A stretch of DNA of 58,114 nt from T3Sed10-241 sp036796255 (GCA_036796255.1 DAIRDH010000017.1:1-58114), one strand, 5' to 3'; positions 17,055-25,646 are shown, counted from the stretch's first letter. Notes: generated by a model not told the origin, from the sequence alone. Numbers and translations: made by a program.

Positions 17055-17543
17055 ATGCCCTCATTCGACATCGTATCGCAGGTAGACGCGCAAACTGTTG
17101 ACAATGCCGTGAATGCCGCTGCCAAGGAAATCGAAAACCGCTTCGACTTCAAAGGCTCTGGTTCTGAAATCGCCCTCGATAAAAAGAACCTCAGCATATC
17201 GCTGATCACTGACAGCGACTTTCGCATTGACCAGATAGAGTCGGTGCTGCTCAACCGCTTTGTGAAAGCCAAGATCGACCCGCTGAGCCTGGACCGCAGC
17301 AAGGATTACTACGCTACAGGCAAGAAAGTGCGCAAAGACATTCCGATACAGCAAGGCATTGAGCGCGAGACTGCCAAAAAGATCATCAAAGCCATCAAAG
17401 CGGCCAAGATCAAGGCAGAGCCACAAATTCAAGACGATCAAATCCGCGTGAGCTCCAAAAGCATCAACAGCCTGCAAGAGGTCATTGCGTTGTGCCGCAA
17501 AGAGGATTTTGGGGTGCCGCTGCAGTTCATTAACATGAAGTAA
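17055..17543 (+). CDS. yajQ: YajQ family nucleotide-binding protein
   Basis: 162 aa from ATG 17055; MPSFDIVSQVDAQTVDNAVN is the invariant family N-terminus, so the upstream in-frame codons are excluded. Two ferredoxin-like halves are visible: AAKEIENRFDFKGSGSEIAL, and KKIIKAIKAAKIKAEPQIQ with QIRVSSKSINSLQEVIAL, ending FGVPLQFINMK. YajQ proteins are small cytoplasmic proteins that bind nucleotides; some bind cyclic di-GMP and act as transcriptional co-regulators. Single gene with its own promoter, convergent with the MFS gene. Confidence 0.93.
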   Translation: MPSFDIVSQVDAQTVDNAVNAAAKEIENRFDFKGSGSEIALDKKNLSISLITDSDFRIDQIESVLLNRFVKAKIDPLSLDRSKDYYATGKKVRKDIPIQQGIERETAKKIIKAIKAAKIKAEPQIQDDQIRVSSKSINSLQEVIALCRKEDFGVPLQFINMK

Positions 17544-17603
17544 TGGTTGCCTTACGGCAAAAATTGCTTTGCTGGATTCGCCCTTAGGATAGAAATTCCA
17601 TCG

Positions 17604-18809
17604 TCAAGTAAGCCGGTACTTCCCTATCTGCGTGGCTGCTGCCATTCCGGCAGCGAGCAATGCAGCACAGCCCCATGCAATCGCTTCAAAAGTGACACCC
17701 CGGTCGAGCAGCAAGCCGAATATCATGGGAGCGATTGCTGTGCTAAATACCGCTACGACCGAGAAAATACTGCGCACCCGGCCAATGGACTGCACGCCAT
17801 ACACCTCAGCGAGGGCAGCGGTTTTCACCACGCCTACCAAGCCGAGGGAGAGGCCTGTGCCCACGAGAAAAATTCCGGCTGAGATCAAACCCTGACCCAG
17901 CGCCAAAGCCACCATGCCCATGGTAACCGGCAGCAGCACCCATGGGAATATGCGGACTGCTGAAATTTTGTCGGTGAGGCTACCTCCGTATATGGAGATG
18001 AGCAAGCGAACGCCTCCGTAACCAGCAAAAAGCAAGGTGTATATCTGCACCGGCCAGCCTTTCTCTTCGGCCATTACAAATTGGTAAAAGAAAAAACCGG
18101 TAATGGCAAAGCCATTGGCGAGCGAAGGTCCGGCGATGATCCAGAACTTTTTGGTCTTCACCATGTTCCAGTAGAACTTCCGCTTACCCCTTAGTGCCGC
18201 ATTATCCGAGGCCTCTTCTTTCGGGATATCCATGCGTTCCGTTTTGAACCAGGGCAGTACGAGCAGCAAAGCCAGCACGACTGCGATCGACAGACCCGAG
18301 GCTACCCGCCAGTGTGAAAAAGCGATGATGGCGCCCAATATGGCTGGAATCACCATTTCGCTCATGCTGTAGCCGAGTGAGGATATGCTCAGTGCCTTGC
18401 CCCTGTCGGCATCGAAATAGCGCGACATCACACTCAGGCTGATGTGCGTCATCAGGCCCTGCCCGCCAAGGCGGAGACCTATCAGGGCGATGAAAAGCAC
18501 CCAAGGATGCCATGCGATGGTCAGGATGAGGCAGGAAAGGGCCAACAGAATAATGACCTTGGTGGTGAGCGACTTGATGCGCTGCTCATCCACAAGGTGC
18601 CCCACGCGCAAGAGAAACATAGAGGCAGTAATGGTGGCTACAGCGTAATAGGTTCCAAAGGCGCCTTTGCTCATGCCCAAATCGACGAGCAGAAAAGGTA
18701 CATAGAGCGAGATCAGAAATGTTTGCCCAAAACTGGAGTAGAATGTCAATATCCATCCGAAAGAAACGGCTTTGAAATTGGACTTCAGAAAATGAACATA
18801 GGCACTCAT
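17604..18809 (-). CDS. MFS transporter
   Basis: 401 aa with about 12 hydrophobic helices. The MFS loop 2-3 motif A is recognisable as RVGHLVDEQRIKSLTTK, with a partial copy in the second half (GGSLTDKISAVRIF). The central loop is charged (KTERMDIPKEEASDNAALRG). The family is broad (drug, sugar-acid or metabolite export/import), and no substrate-determining feature is evident. Monocistronic by context: convergent with yajQ, divergent from the baeRF gene. Confidence 0.85.
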   Translation of the reverse strand: MSAYVHFLKSNFKAVSFGWILTFYSSFGQTFLISLYVPFLLVDLGMSKGAFGTYYAVATITASMFLLRVGHLVDEQRIKSLTTKVIILLALSCLILTIAWHPWVLFIALIGLRLGGQGLMTHISLSVMSRYFDADRGKALSISSLGYSMSEMVIPAILGAIIAFSHWRVASGLSIAVVLALLLVLPWFKTERMDIPKEEASDNAALRGKRKFYWNMVKTKKFWIIAGPSLANGFAITGFFFYQFVMAEEKGWPVQIYTLLFAGYGGVRLLISIYGGSLTDKISAVRIFPWVLLPVTMGMVALALGQGLISAGIFLVGTGLSLGLVGVVKTAALAEVYGVQSIGRVRSIFSVVAVFSTAIAPMIFGLLLDRGVTFEAIAWGCAALLAAGMAAATQIGKYRLT

Positions 18810-19028
18810 AAATCAAATTGGGCTGCAAAGTAAGGCATAAGCAATGAGGCCTCTCCTACGAATTAGCCCGCAAGATTGACTTCCACAATAAATTTCGCAA
18901 AAACTCTTCTATATCAGTGATAAGCGAAATATCCTGATAGACTTTATTAGCAATTTTAACATCTGACATCGAAAGCCGAAGCATTGAAATACCTACCTTT
19001 CAAGTCTAAATACTAATTAATAAAAACC

Positions 19029-20087
19029 ATGGATATATTAGAAAAATTAGCCCTCAGGCACGACGCGCCCTGCATTACGATTTCGCTAAACACCCACCGC
19101 ACGCACCCTGACAACCAGCAAGACGGTATCTTATTAAAAAAACTGATCAGGGAAGCAGAGTTGAGCCTGATAGAAAATTACGGAAAGAGAGACAGTGAAG
19201 CGCTCTTGGAAAAATTAAAAGCCATTCCAGAGTCCTTGAATATGAGTTTCAACCTGGACAGTATGCACATTTTCGTTTCTCCATCTACCTCAGAGGTTGT
19301 GAAGCTGGCTATTCCTGCAAGTGATAATTACGTTCACATTGGTGATGGTTTCTCACTAAAGCATTTGCTAAAAGCGCTTAACCGCACCGAAAATTACCTC
19401 ATCCTACTTCTTTCAGCGGCAGGTACCTGGCTTTACGAAGCGGTCAATGATCAAGTAGTACATGAAATAAAAACGCATGGTTTTCCTTTCGGTGAAAACC
19501 CAAATATACTTACCAATGCTGCACAAAGGAGCGACGCCAAAAGACTTGACAATCAACTCAGGGAATACCTGAATGATATTGACAAAGCCCTTGTGGCAGT
19601 CCATCTGGATACCGGTTTAAACTGTGTTGTGGTGAGCGTGGAAGAAAATTACCACATGCTACAACAAGTTGCTGACAAGCCTTCTGTATATCTGGGCCAT
19701 GTGGACAAACATTACAAAGAGCGTCAACCACATCACATTGCTGCTGATGCCTTTGAATTGATGGAGCAGCGTATGGCAGATGAACGCAATGCAGCTGTAG
19801 AAGAGATGAAGGAGGCCGTAAGTCAAAGCAAAGTAATCACTGACCTGAGTGAAATATACCGCGCTGCCAAAGAAGGCCGCGGTGAAATGCTCATTGCCCG
19901 CACGGGATTCAAACAAGCAGTGCGCAAAACGGAGAACAATACGTTGGAGCTTGTAGATGAAGGGGAAGGCGAAGACATTATGAGTGAACTTGCCCTTGAA
20001 GTATATGGCAAGAAAGGACGTGTAGTATTTGCTGACGAAGATGAAACCGAAGGCTTGGTGCCCATTGCTTTGAAACTGCGGTACTGA
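19029..20087 (+). CDS. Bacterial archaeo-eukaryotic release factor (baeRF family 3)-like protein
   Basis: 352 aa, cytoplasmic. The N-terminal half starts EKLALRHDAPCITISLNTHR, characteristic of baeRF3 proteins, followed by FNLDSMHIFVSPSTSEVVKL and LLLSAAGTWLYEAVNDQVV. The C-terminal half has the eRF1 domain 2/3-like fold (DKALVAVHLDTGLNCVVVSV, LSEIYRAAKEGRGEMLIART). These proteins are homologues of eRF1/Dom34. Some bacterial relatives bind stalled or hibernating ribosomes, but no GGQ motif is seen, so peptide release is not expected. Likely a stress or ribosome-associated factor (inference). Confidence 0.8.
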   Translation: MDILEKLALRHDAPCITISLNTHRTHPDNQQDGILLKKLIREAELSLIENYGKRDSEALLEKLKAIPESLNMSFNLDSMHIFVSPSTSEVVKLAIPASDNYVHIGDGFSLKHLLKALNRTENYLILLLSAAGTWLYEAVNDQVVHEIKTHGFPFGENPNILTNAAQRSDAKRLDNQLREYLNDIDKALVAVHLDTGLNCVVVSVEENYHMLQQVADKPSVYLGHVDKHYKERQPHHIAADAFELMEQRMADERNAAVEEMKEAVSQSKVITDLSEIYRAAKEGRGEMLIARTGFKQAVRKTENNTLELVDEGEGEDIMSELALEVYGKKGRVVFADEDETEGLVPIALKLRY

Positions 20088-20106
20088 TTTTACGCTAGTT
20101 CATTTT

Positions 20107-20114
20107 TATCTTTG
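20107..20114 (+). promoter_or_regulatory. -7 element of the DUF3820 operon
   Basis: TATCTTTG, exact TAnnTTTG, 55 bp before ATG 20169. Its last G is the first base of the 20114-20155 hairpin. Confidence 0.5.
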
Positions 20115-20155
20115 CCGGGAGTGCTCTGTTGATTTTGACATGAAAGGCTCCCGGC
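20114..20155 (+). terminator. Hairpin downstream of the baeRF gene (terminator candidate)
   Basis: Perfect 8-bp stem GCCGGGAG (20114-20121) / CTCCCGGC (20148-20155), followed by ATATTTTAATT. It begins 27 bp after the baeRF stop. The loop is long (26 nt) and the T-run is weak. Confidence 0.45.
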
Positions 20156-20168
20156 ATATTTTAATTAC

Positions 20169-20393
20169 ATGGAGGCCAATCCTGAATATTTGCGTGATAT
20201 TGTGAGCATGAAGATGCCTTTCGGCAAATACGAGGGAAGGCTACTCTGTGACTTGCCCGTATTTTACCTTGAGTGGTTCAAGCGGCGGGGCTTTCCAAAA
20301 GGAAAACTCGGAATACTGCTGGAGACGGTTTATGAAATCAAACTCAACGGACTGGATGACTTGCTCTTTCAACTTAAAAAATTGAACCGCTGA
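20169..20393 (+). CDS. DUF3820 family protein
   Basis: 74 aa. MKMPFGKYEGRLLCDLPVFY followed by LEWFKRRGFPKGKLG is the diagnostic DUF3820 pattern (a small domain also called putative quorum-sensing-regulated virulence factor). Function unknown; cytoplasmic. The stop codon overlaps the next gene's ATG (TGATG), so the two genes form a coupled pair. Confidence 0.88.
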   Translation: MEANPEYLRDIVSMKMPFGKYEGRLLCDLPVFYLEWFKRRGFPKGKLGILLETVYEIKLNGLDDLLFQLKKLNR

Positions 20394-20866
20394 TGGAAGA
20401 CGACGATGACCTGTTTCGCGATTACCGCAAAGAACCAATTTACATCAAGGCACGCGAGCTCGCCCATCTTGCCTTGCAGGTAGCCGATATCATTGACCAT
20501 GAAAAGGATAACATGCTCGATGAAATAAGTCGCTGTCTGCGTGAGGATGCCGTGATGATCCCGGCAAAAGTAGCCCGGGCTATAGGTTCCACACTCTACG
20601 ACTCGAAGATGGAATGCGCTACGCTCGTGCGCAAGAGCGCTAACGATTTGCAGCTGCAATGCACGAGTCTTGAGATGTTTGGATTTACCGAATCGCAATA
20701 CCTCGACCTGATACGCGCTGAGGTGGAAGAATTCAGGGAGCTGTTCATTGACTGGGTGGCCGCCTTTGACCCTTGGGATTACCGCATTGACCGCTGGGGG
20801 CTGTTCAATCCTCCCGGCGTGGGCGCCCGCGACAAGGATCCCGATGATGATATTCCAAATGATTAA
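20393..20866 (+). CDS. Conserved helical-bundle protein of unknown function
   Basis: 157 aa, acidic at both ends (EDDDDLF, DKDPDDDIPND). The middle consists of amphipathic helices (IYIKARELAHLALQVADIID, SRCLREDAVMIPAKVARAIG, AECATLV-like KMECATLVRKSANDLQLQC) whose layout resembles four-helix-bundle S23/Avd-type proteins, but I would not assign the family firmly. It overlaps DUF3820 by 1 bp, implying coupled translation and perhaps a complex. Confidence 0.8.
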   Translation: MEDDDDLFRDYRKEPIYIKARELAHLALQVADIIDHEKDNMLDEISRCLREDAVMIPAKVARAIGSTLYDSKMECATLVRKSANDLQLQCTSLEMFGFTESQYLDLIRAEVEEFRELFIDWVAAFDPWDYRIDRWGLFNPPGVGARDKDPDDDIPND

Positions 20867-20948
20867 CAATCCCGTGCTTCGCAGCCGTCATGGCCGTGCA
20901 AACCATGCTTCAACTCCATTGTTGTAATACTGTAAATACTTTTCAACT

Positions 20949-21881
20949 ATGGCATCGAATGATTGGAAGCTCAAAGACAGCCCCTCGCTTGAAGGCAAAA
21001 TTGCTGTTGTAACCGGCGCCAATACCGGATTGGGATATGAAACTGCCAAAGCGCTCGCAAAGAAAGGAGCCCATGTAATCATGGCCTGCCGCGACCTCAG
21101 AAAAGCCAAGGCAGCGATGGGCAAAATAAAGGAAGCTTATCCTCAGGCCTCGCTCAGCATGGAAGTGCTCGACCTGGGTGAGTTGGCCTCAGTACGGGCC
21201 TTTGCGGAAAACGTAAAGCAAGCCCATGCCCACTTGCACCTGCTCATCAACAATGCAGGGTTGATGATGCCGCCTTACGGCAAAACCAAAGACGGCTTCG
21301 AAATACAATGGGGAGTAAACCACCTAGGCCACTTTATGCTCACAGCCCTTCTCATGCCGCAGCTTGAAGCAGGCGGCGATGCGCGTGTGGTCCACCTTGC
21401 AAGCCTTGCCCACAAGTGGGGCGAAATATACTTCGATGACCTCAATTTCGAAAAAAGCTATAACAAGCAAAAGTCATACGGACAGAGCAAGCTGGCCTGC
21501 CTTATGTTTGGTTATGAGCTGCAACGCCGGCTTGAAGCTGCTGGTAGCGAGGTCAAGTCGCTTGTGGCCCATCCTGGCGTTTCAGATACAGAACTGAGCC
21601 GCTACCTGCCCAAATGGATGCAAGCCTTAAGCCCGGTTTTTTCGAAAATCGTTGCCCAATCGGCCCGCGACGGGGCCATGCCCACGCTGCGCGCAGCCCT
21701 CGATAGCGAGCTCAGTGGTGGAGAGTATATTGGCCCTGATGGTTTTGGGGAGATGAAAGGGAAGCCCGTGGTTGTGAATTCGCACCCGAAGTCTAAAAAC
21801 AAAGCAGTGGCCCAAAAACTTTGGGAAGTTTCCGAAAAGCTTACCGGACAGACTTTTGATCTTACAGTTCAAAAAGTTTGA
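20949..21881 (+). CDS. Short-chain dehydrogenase/reductase (SDR), retinol dehydrogenase-like
   Basis: 310 aa, classical SDR. Cofactor motif VVTGANTGLGYETAKALAKK (TGxxxGxG), NADP preference suggested by ACRDLRKA after strand 2, structural NNAG (HLLINNAGLMM), and catalytic YGQSK (YxxxK) with an upstream Ser in VHLASLAHKWGE. Length and spacing match the retinol dehydrogenase/Tic32-like subgroup, which reduces carbonyls of lipophilic or xenobiotic substrates. The 13-mer repeat CCTTACGGCAAAA lies inside the gene (21273-21285). Confidence 0.9.
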   Translation: MASNDWKLKDSPSLEGKIAVVTGANTGLGYETAKALAKKGAHVIMACRDLRKAKAAMGKIKEAYPQASLSMEVLDLGELASVRAFAENVKQAHAHLHLLINNAGLMMPPYGKTKDGFEIQWGVNHLGHFMLTALLMPQLEAGGDARVVHLASLAHKWGEIYFDDLNFEKSYNKQKSYGQSKLACLMFGYELQRRLEAAGSEVKSLVAHPGVSDTELSRYLPKWMQALSPVFSKIVAQSARDGAMPTLRAALDSELSGGEYIGPDGFGEMKGKPVVVNSHPKSKNKAVAQKLWEVSEKLTGQTFDLTVQKV

Positions 21882-21893
21882 GCTCCCTAAAGA

Positions 21894-22553
21894 TCAGTAG
21901 GTCTTCACCAGGGTCTCTAAGGGAAGTCTTATCTTGGCTTGAGATGCAAGTGCATCGTCAGGCGCACGGTAACCGAGGCAAACCACTGCGCATACTTCGA
22001 GTCCCTCGAGCTTCAATATGTTTGCATATTCCTCAGGTTTAATCCCTTCCATAGGGCAGGCGTCGATACCCATCAAGGCCGCTGAAGTCAACAATTGACC
22101 CATGGCTATGTAGAGTTGCCTCGCATTCCACTGGGGCAAGTCCTCTTTGCTGAAACCATCCACATGCTTGCGGATAGATTTGGCCCTTTTGGCGATGTCC
22201 TCATCGCTGAAGCCGCGCGCTTTTTGGCTGGCATCGAGAAACTCATCGATGTCCGCATCTGTATATTCCGTTTTGGCAGCAAAAACAATCAATTCGGAAG
22301 CTTGGGTGATTTGCGATTGATTGAAAGAGACTTTCTGCAGTTCAGCACGCAATGTGGGGTCAGTGATACGAAGAAAGCGGTAAGGCTGCAAGCCCATGGA
22401 CGAAGGAGCAAGGCGCAAGGCTTGCAATAAGGTCTGCAAATCATCAGCCGGGATAGCACGGTTGGTGTCAAATTTCTTCGTGGCATAGCGCCATTCGAGC
22501 GCTTCCATTAATTGTACGTACATTTTATGGGTAGTTTCAATGTGTGTATTCAT
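21894..22553 (-). CDS. NAD(P)H-dependent nitroreductase family oxidoreductase
   Basis: 219 aa. FMN-dependent nitroreductase fold: N-terminal WRYATKKFDTNRAIPADDLQ (Arg-Tyr-x4-Phe), LRLAPSSMGLQPYRFL, WNARQLYIAMGQLLTSAAL, and C-terminal GIDACPMEGIKPEE followed by CAVVCLGYRAPDD. This matches NfsB-like oxygen-insensitive nitroreductases/dihydropteridine reductases. It is the last gene of a three-gene operon with two pirins (5-bp gap), which suggests response to quinones, nitro-compounds or oxidative stress. Confidence 0.9.
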   Translation of the reverse strand: MNTHIETTHKMYVQLMEALEWRYATKKFDTNRAIPADDLQTLLQALRLAPSSMGLQPYRFLRITDPTLRAELQKVSFNQSQITQASELIVFAAKTEYTDADIDEFLDASQKARGFSDEDIAKRAKSIRKHVDGFSKEDLPQWNARQLYIAMGQLLTSAALMGIDACPMEGIKPEEYANILKLEGLEVCAVVCLGYRAPDDALASQAKIRLPLETLVKTY

Positions 22554-22558
22554 GGTTC

Positions 22559-23422
22559 TTATTCTTCAATCAGCACGCCGAGTTTTCCCATCTGGTGGTC
22601 GCGGAGTGCCTGCATTATTTCTGTTTGGGTGTTCATTACAAAGGGGCCGTAAGAGGCCATTGCTTCATCAATTGCCTTTCCGGAAAGGAGCAATATGTCT
22701 AAATCATCGCTCACTTCAAAGTTCAGCTTTTCACAGCCCTCCTCAAATTGGTACAGCGTGGCTGCCTCGATGAGTCCATGGCCTTGCAGTTTTCCCTTTC
22801 CGGAAATGATGTAAGCCGCTGAATTGAATTCGGGATTCAAATCCAGCTGAAAAGCTTGGCCCGCGCTGGCATACACCCGTGCAATCAGCATAGGGCTTGC
22901 GGAAGGCACCGCTCCTTTGTTTTCGCCATAGCTGCCTGTGATAAGGTGCATCGTTGCATTGTCCGACAATTGCACTTTTGGCAAGTCGTCTTTGGTTGCC
23001 GCATGGTATGCTGCTGGCGCAAGCTTGTGGCTGGCCGGGTGGTTTACCCAGAGTTGGATTACATCCATGGCGCCTCCTTTTGCCGCAAGGGCAGCCGATG
23101 GGCGCTCGCTGTGCACAATGCCGTGACCTGCGCTAACCCACTGAATGCCGCCCTCGCCTATCACGCTGCTGTTGCCGAGTGAATCGCGGTGGTGCACCTC
23201 TCCTCCTATCACCACGGTGACCGCCGAAAAACCACGGTGTGGATGCGGTGGCACACCCGCTTGAAGCGGTGGTGTACCGGCATTTACAGGCACCTGGGTA
23301 TGGTGGAGAAGAAGGAATGGGTCTATTTGTTCTACCGCATTGGTGGGCAAGGCCTGCTTGACGGCAAGTCCTCCCATGTCGACATCAAATGCGGGAAGCG
23401 TTCTGAATACTGGTGATTTCAT
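22559..23422 (-). CDS. Pirin family protein (longer type)
   Basis: 287 aa bicupin. The N-terminal cupin carries the metal-binding pattern PHPHRGFSAVTVVIGGEVHH, with GHGIVHSERP further on (three His and one Glu). The C-terminal pirin_C cupin follows (ARVYASAGQAFQLDLNPEF). Pirins bind Fe(II); some have quercetin 2,3-dioxygenase activity and others act as redox-dependent co-regulators. It lies between a second pirin (10-bp gap) and a nitroreductase (5-bp gap). Confidence 0.9.
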   Translation of the reverse strand: MKSPVFRTLPAFDVDMGGLAVKQALPTNAVEQIDPFLLLHHTQVPVNAGTPPLQAGVPPHPHRGFSAVTVVIGGEVHHRDSLGNSSVIGEGGIQWVSAGHGIVHSERPSAALAAKGGAMDVIQLWVNHPASHKLAPAAYHAATKDDLPKVQLSDNATMHLITGSYGENKGAVPSASPMLIARVYASAGQAFQLDLNPEFNSAAYIISGKGKLQGHGLIEAATLYQFEEGCEKLNFEVSDDLDILLLSGKAIDEAMASYGPFVMNTQTEIMQALRDHQMGKLGVLIEE

Positions 23423-23432
23423 TTTCTTATGC

Positions 23433-24152
23433 TTAGGATTGGTTCATGGGTACTTCGATGAAGAGCACGTCAGCCTGGCTTGCGGCTTGAAGCTTAAGTG
23501 TCTTGAAATCTACAATTCCAGCTGCATCGCGTCGATTGAGTTTTGAATCTTCAAATGCTATGGCTCCTTCCAGCACCAATAGATACAGCCCATTGCCCGC
23601 TTTGTTCAAGCGATACTCCAGTGCTTCTCCAGCATCCAGGCTTGCCCGTGAGATGTACGCATCCTGGTTTATTTTCACTGTATCGCTACCATCTTCTATC
23701 GGTGATACCAAGCGTTGTACAGCGTTTTGCCGCAAGGCAGGATCAAAGGTTTTCTGGTCATAACGGGGCTTGATGTTGCGCACTTTTGGGAAGATCCAGA
23801 TTTGCAGAAATTTAACTTCTTCGCTGCTGCTGTGGTTGTACTCGCTGTGCATAATGCCCGTACCTGCCGACATGGCTTGCACATCATTGGGACCTATTAC
23901 GCCTATGGTATTCATGCTGTCGCGGTGCTCGAGGCTGCCCTTAAGCGGAATGCTGATGATCTCCATATTGTCGTGTGGGTGGGTACCGAAACCTTTAGCA
24001 CCGGCTACGGTGTCATCGTTCAAAACCCTGAGCAGGCCGAAGTGCACGCGCTCGGGATTGTGGTAAGCTGCAAAGCTAAAACTGTGGTAACTGTCGAGCC
24101 AGCCGTGGTTGGCATGGCCCCTGCTCTCGTTGCGGTGTATGATCGTTTTCAT
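23433..24152 (-). CDS. Pirin family protein (YhhW/YhaK type)
   Basis: 239 aa. N-terminus HANHGWLDSYHSFSFAAYHN is a hallmark of YhhW-type pirins (quercetinase). Metal ligands are in THPHDNMEIISIPLKGSLEH and GTGIMHSEYNH. First gene of the pirin-pirin-nitroreductase operon, preceded by a TAATTTTG -7 element and a short inverted repeat that may be an operator. Its substrate in this organism is unknown. Confidence 0.9.
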   Translation of the reverse strand: MKTIIHRNESRGHANHGWLDSYHSFSFAAYHNPERVHFGLLRVLNDDTVAGAKGFGTHPHDNMEIISIPLKGSLEHRDSMNTIGVIGPNDVQAMSAGTGIMHSEYNHSSSEEVKFLQIWIFPKVRNIKPRYDQKTFDPALRQNAVQRLVSPIEDGSDTVKINQDAYISRASLDAGEALEYRLNKAGNGLYLLVLEGAIAFEDSKLNRRDAAGIVDFKTLKLQAASQADVLFIEVPMNQS

Positions 24153-24174
24153 GGTGTGTAATTTAAATCTGACG

Positions 24175-24194
24175 CAAAATTAATGTAGGTACAT
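24175..24194 (-). promoter_or_regulatory. Promoter and possible operator of the pirin operon
   Basis: Minus-strand TAATTTTG (24182-24175), exact TAnnTTTG, 23-30 bp from ATG 24152. Immediately upstream is a 12-bp inverted repeat ATGTA-GG-TACAT (24183-24194), placed where a repressor could block the polymerase. Confidence 0.5.
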
Positions 24195-24375
24195 ATATTT
24201 TGAAAGTAAAAGGCATCACTTAAATTGAACAGGCCTTTGCTTTTGCCTATTTCACATGAGCGATGAATCTGGAAGAGCCTATCTTCGTTGCAAAAGCGGA
24301 AAAAAGAATCGGAATGAAGGAACACATTGTGGACAACTGCCGTAATGAAAACAAGCTGTAATAAACAAAGTAGAT

Positions 24376-24383
24376 TAAATTTG
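24376..24383 (+). promoter_or_regulatory. -7 element of the 24416 gene
   Basis: TAAATTTG, exact TAnnTTTG, 33 bp upstream of the ATG. Confidence 0.5.
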
Positions 24384-24415
24384 CAGTCCCCAACCCCCAG
24401 GTAAACTATAAAGAC

Positions 24416-25015
24416 ATGAGAACCCTATTGTTGACTTTTTTCATTGCATTCGCAAGCTCATTGAATGCACAGGATTCAGAAGATACCAACACCCTGCCCA
24501 ATCAGTATGACGAGCTGAAGTCAAGCTCAAACAACTATCAGATATATAAAGTTGTAAAGGAAACAGCGCTCGATGCTTTCTGGGCGAGCGTTAGGGACAC
24601 CTTGAAAGCTGAGCGCGCCGAAATCAGCGCTTTAAGCAATGAAGTATCTGCTTTGAAAAAAGATGTTGCCAGCCTCAATACCCAGGTGAGCGAGCGCGAT
24701 ACCAGGTTGGAAGAACAGGAGCATATGATTGAGCACATGACTTTTTTGGGCATTTCACTTACCAAAGGCACCTATGTTGCCTTTACGTGGATTCTCATTT
24801 TTATCCTGTTCGCGGCAGCCCTGGTACTTTATTTCCGCTTTCACGGTGCCCATAAGGTAACTGCTTCAACGCAAAAAGAAATAGAGTCTATTCAGCACGA
24901 ATTTGAAAGCCACAAGCAGCGCACCCGAGAAAATGAAACGAAGCTGAAGCGAGACTTACAGACAGAACTCAATCGCGTAGAAGAACTTAAAGCCCAGCTT
25001 GAAGGCAACAGCTAG
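24416..25015 (+). CDS. Exported coiled-coil membrane protein of unknown function
   Basis: 199 aa: signal peptide (LLLTFFIAFASSLNAQ), periplasmic coiled coil (KAERAEISALSNEVSALKKD), one membrane span (about 119-142, AFTWILIFILFAAALVLYF) and a cytoplasmic coiled coil (TQKEIESIQHEFESHKQRTR). Orthologues in Flavobacteriia are often labelled tRNA (guanine-N1)-methyltransferase, but nothing here resembles TrmD: no SPOUT fold and no knot motif. That label should not be copied. Its end overlaps the end of the convergent Lrp gene by 4 bp. Confidence 0.8.
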   Translation: MRTLLLTFFIAFASSLNAQDSEDTNTLPNQYDELKSSSNNYQIYKVVKETALDAFWASVRDTLKAERAEISALSNEVSALKKDVASLNTQVSERDTRLEEQEHMIEHMTFLGISLTKGTYVAFTWILIFILFAAALVLYFRFHGAHKVTASTQKEIESIQHEFESHKQRTRENETKLKRDLQTELNRVEELKAQLEGNS

Positions 25016-25515
25016 AGCCGCTTTTTCATATCCTGAATAATGGAGCGCAGCAGGCGCTTATTGTCATTCAGACGCTCCTCCAGCATGATCATCGTTTCCG
25101 TGCCCTTTATGCCTTCTAGAGATTGCATCGCTATAAGGATGTCTTTGGCGTGCAAAGTATCACGGCATCGCATCTTGCAGAAAATACTGTAAGTCCCGGA
25201 AGCCAAATCAGCAACGGTGACTTCAGGAATGGCGTTTAGCTGGTCAATCACCTTCATCGCGCTGTAGCCTGTTTGCACAAATACACCCACATATACGGTA
25301 AGTGAATATCCGAACTTGTGGTAATTGATGGAGAGTGAGTAACCATTGATCACTCCCGCACTTTCGAGTTTGCGCACACGCTGGTGCACCGTACCGGTAG
25401 AAACCAGCAATTCTTTGGCTATTTCGGTAAATGGTTTTCTCGCATTGTCAATAAGCCGGAGTATAATCTCACAGTCTACTTCATCGATTTTTACTTTGGG
25501 AGACTTAGCTAGCAT
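25012..25515 (-). CDS. Lrp/AsnC family transcriptional regulator
   Basis: 167 aa from ATG 25515; an upstream TTG in the same frame falls inside the -7 element and is rejected. N-terminal HTH: DEVDCEIILRLIDNARKPFT, then EIAKELLVSTGTVHQRVRKL, GVINGYSLSIN. The C-terminal RAM/AsnC domain (YVGVFVQTGYSAMKVIDQLN, LASGTYSIFCKMRCRD, TETMIMLEERL) senses amino acids and drives oligomerisation. It probably regulates itself and perhaps the divergent 68-aa gene. An Lrp-like activator/repressor; its effector is unknown. Confidence 0.9.
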   Translation of the reverse strand: MLAKSPKVKIDEVDCEIILRLIDNARKPFTEIAKELLVSTGTVHQRVRKLESAGVINGYSLSINYHKFGYSLTVYVGVFVQTGYSAMKVIDQLNAIPEVTVADLASGTYSIFCKMRCRDTLHAKDILIAMQSLEGIKGTETMIMLEERLNDNKRLLRSIIQDMKKRL

Positions 25516-25542
25516 TTCTACAATATTTTCAGAAAATGAATT

Positions 25543-25550
25543 CAAAAGTA
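25543..25550 (-). promoter_or_regulatory. -7 element of the Lrp/AsnC gene
   Basis: Minus-strand TACTTTTG, exact TAnnTTTG, 28 bp before ATG 25515. Confidence 0.55.
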
Positions 25551-25646
25551 AAACTTATTGCAGAAATTAAGTAGACTTCGACAAATTAATAACACGCTCC
25601 CCTTCCATAGCCCTACCTTAGTCACCCACGTAAATTTTAGAAAGCC

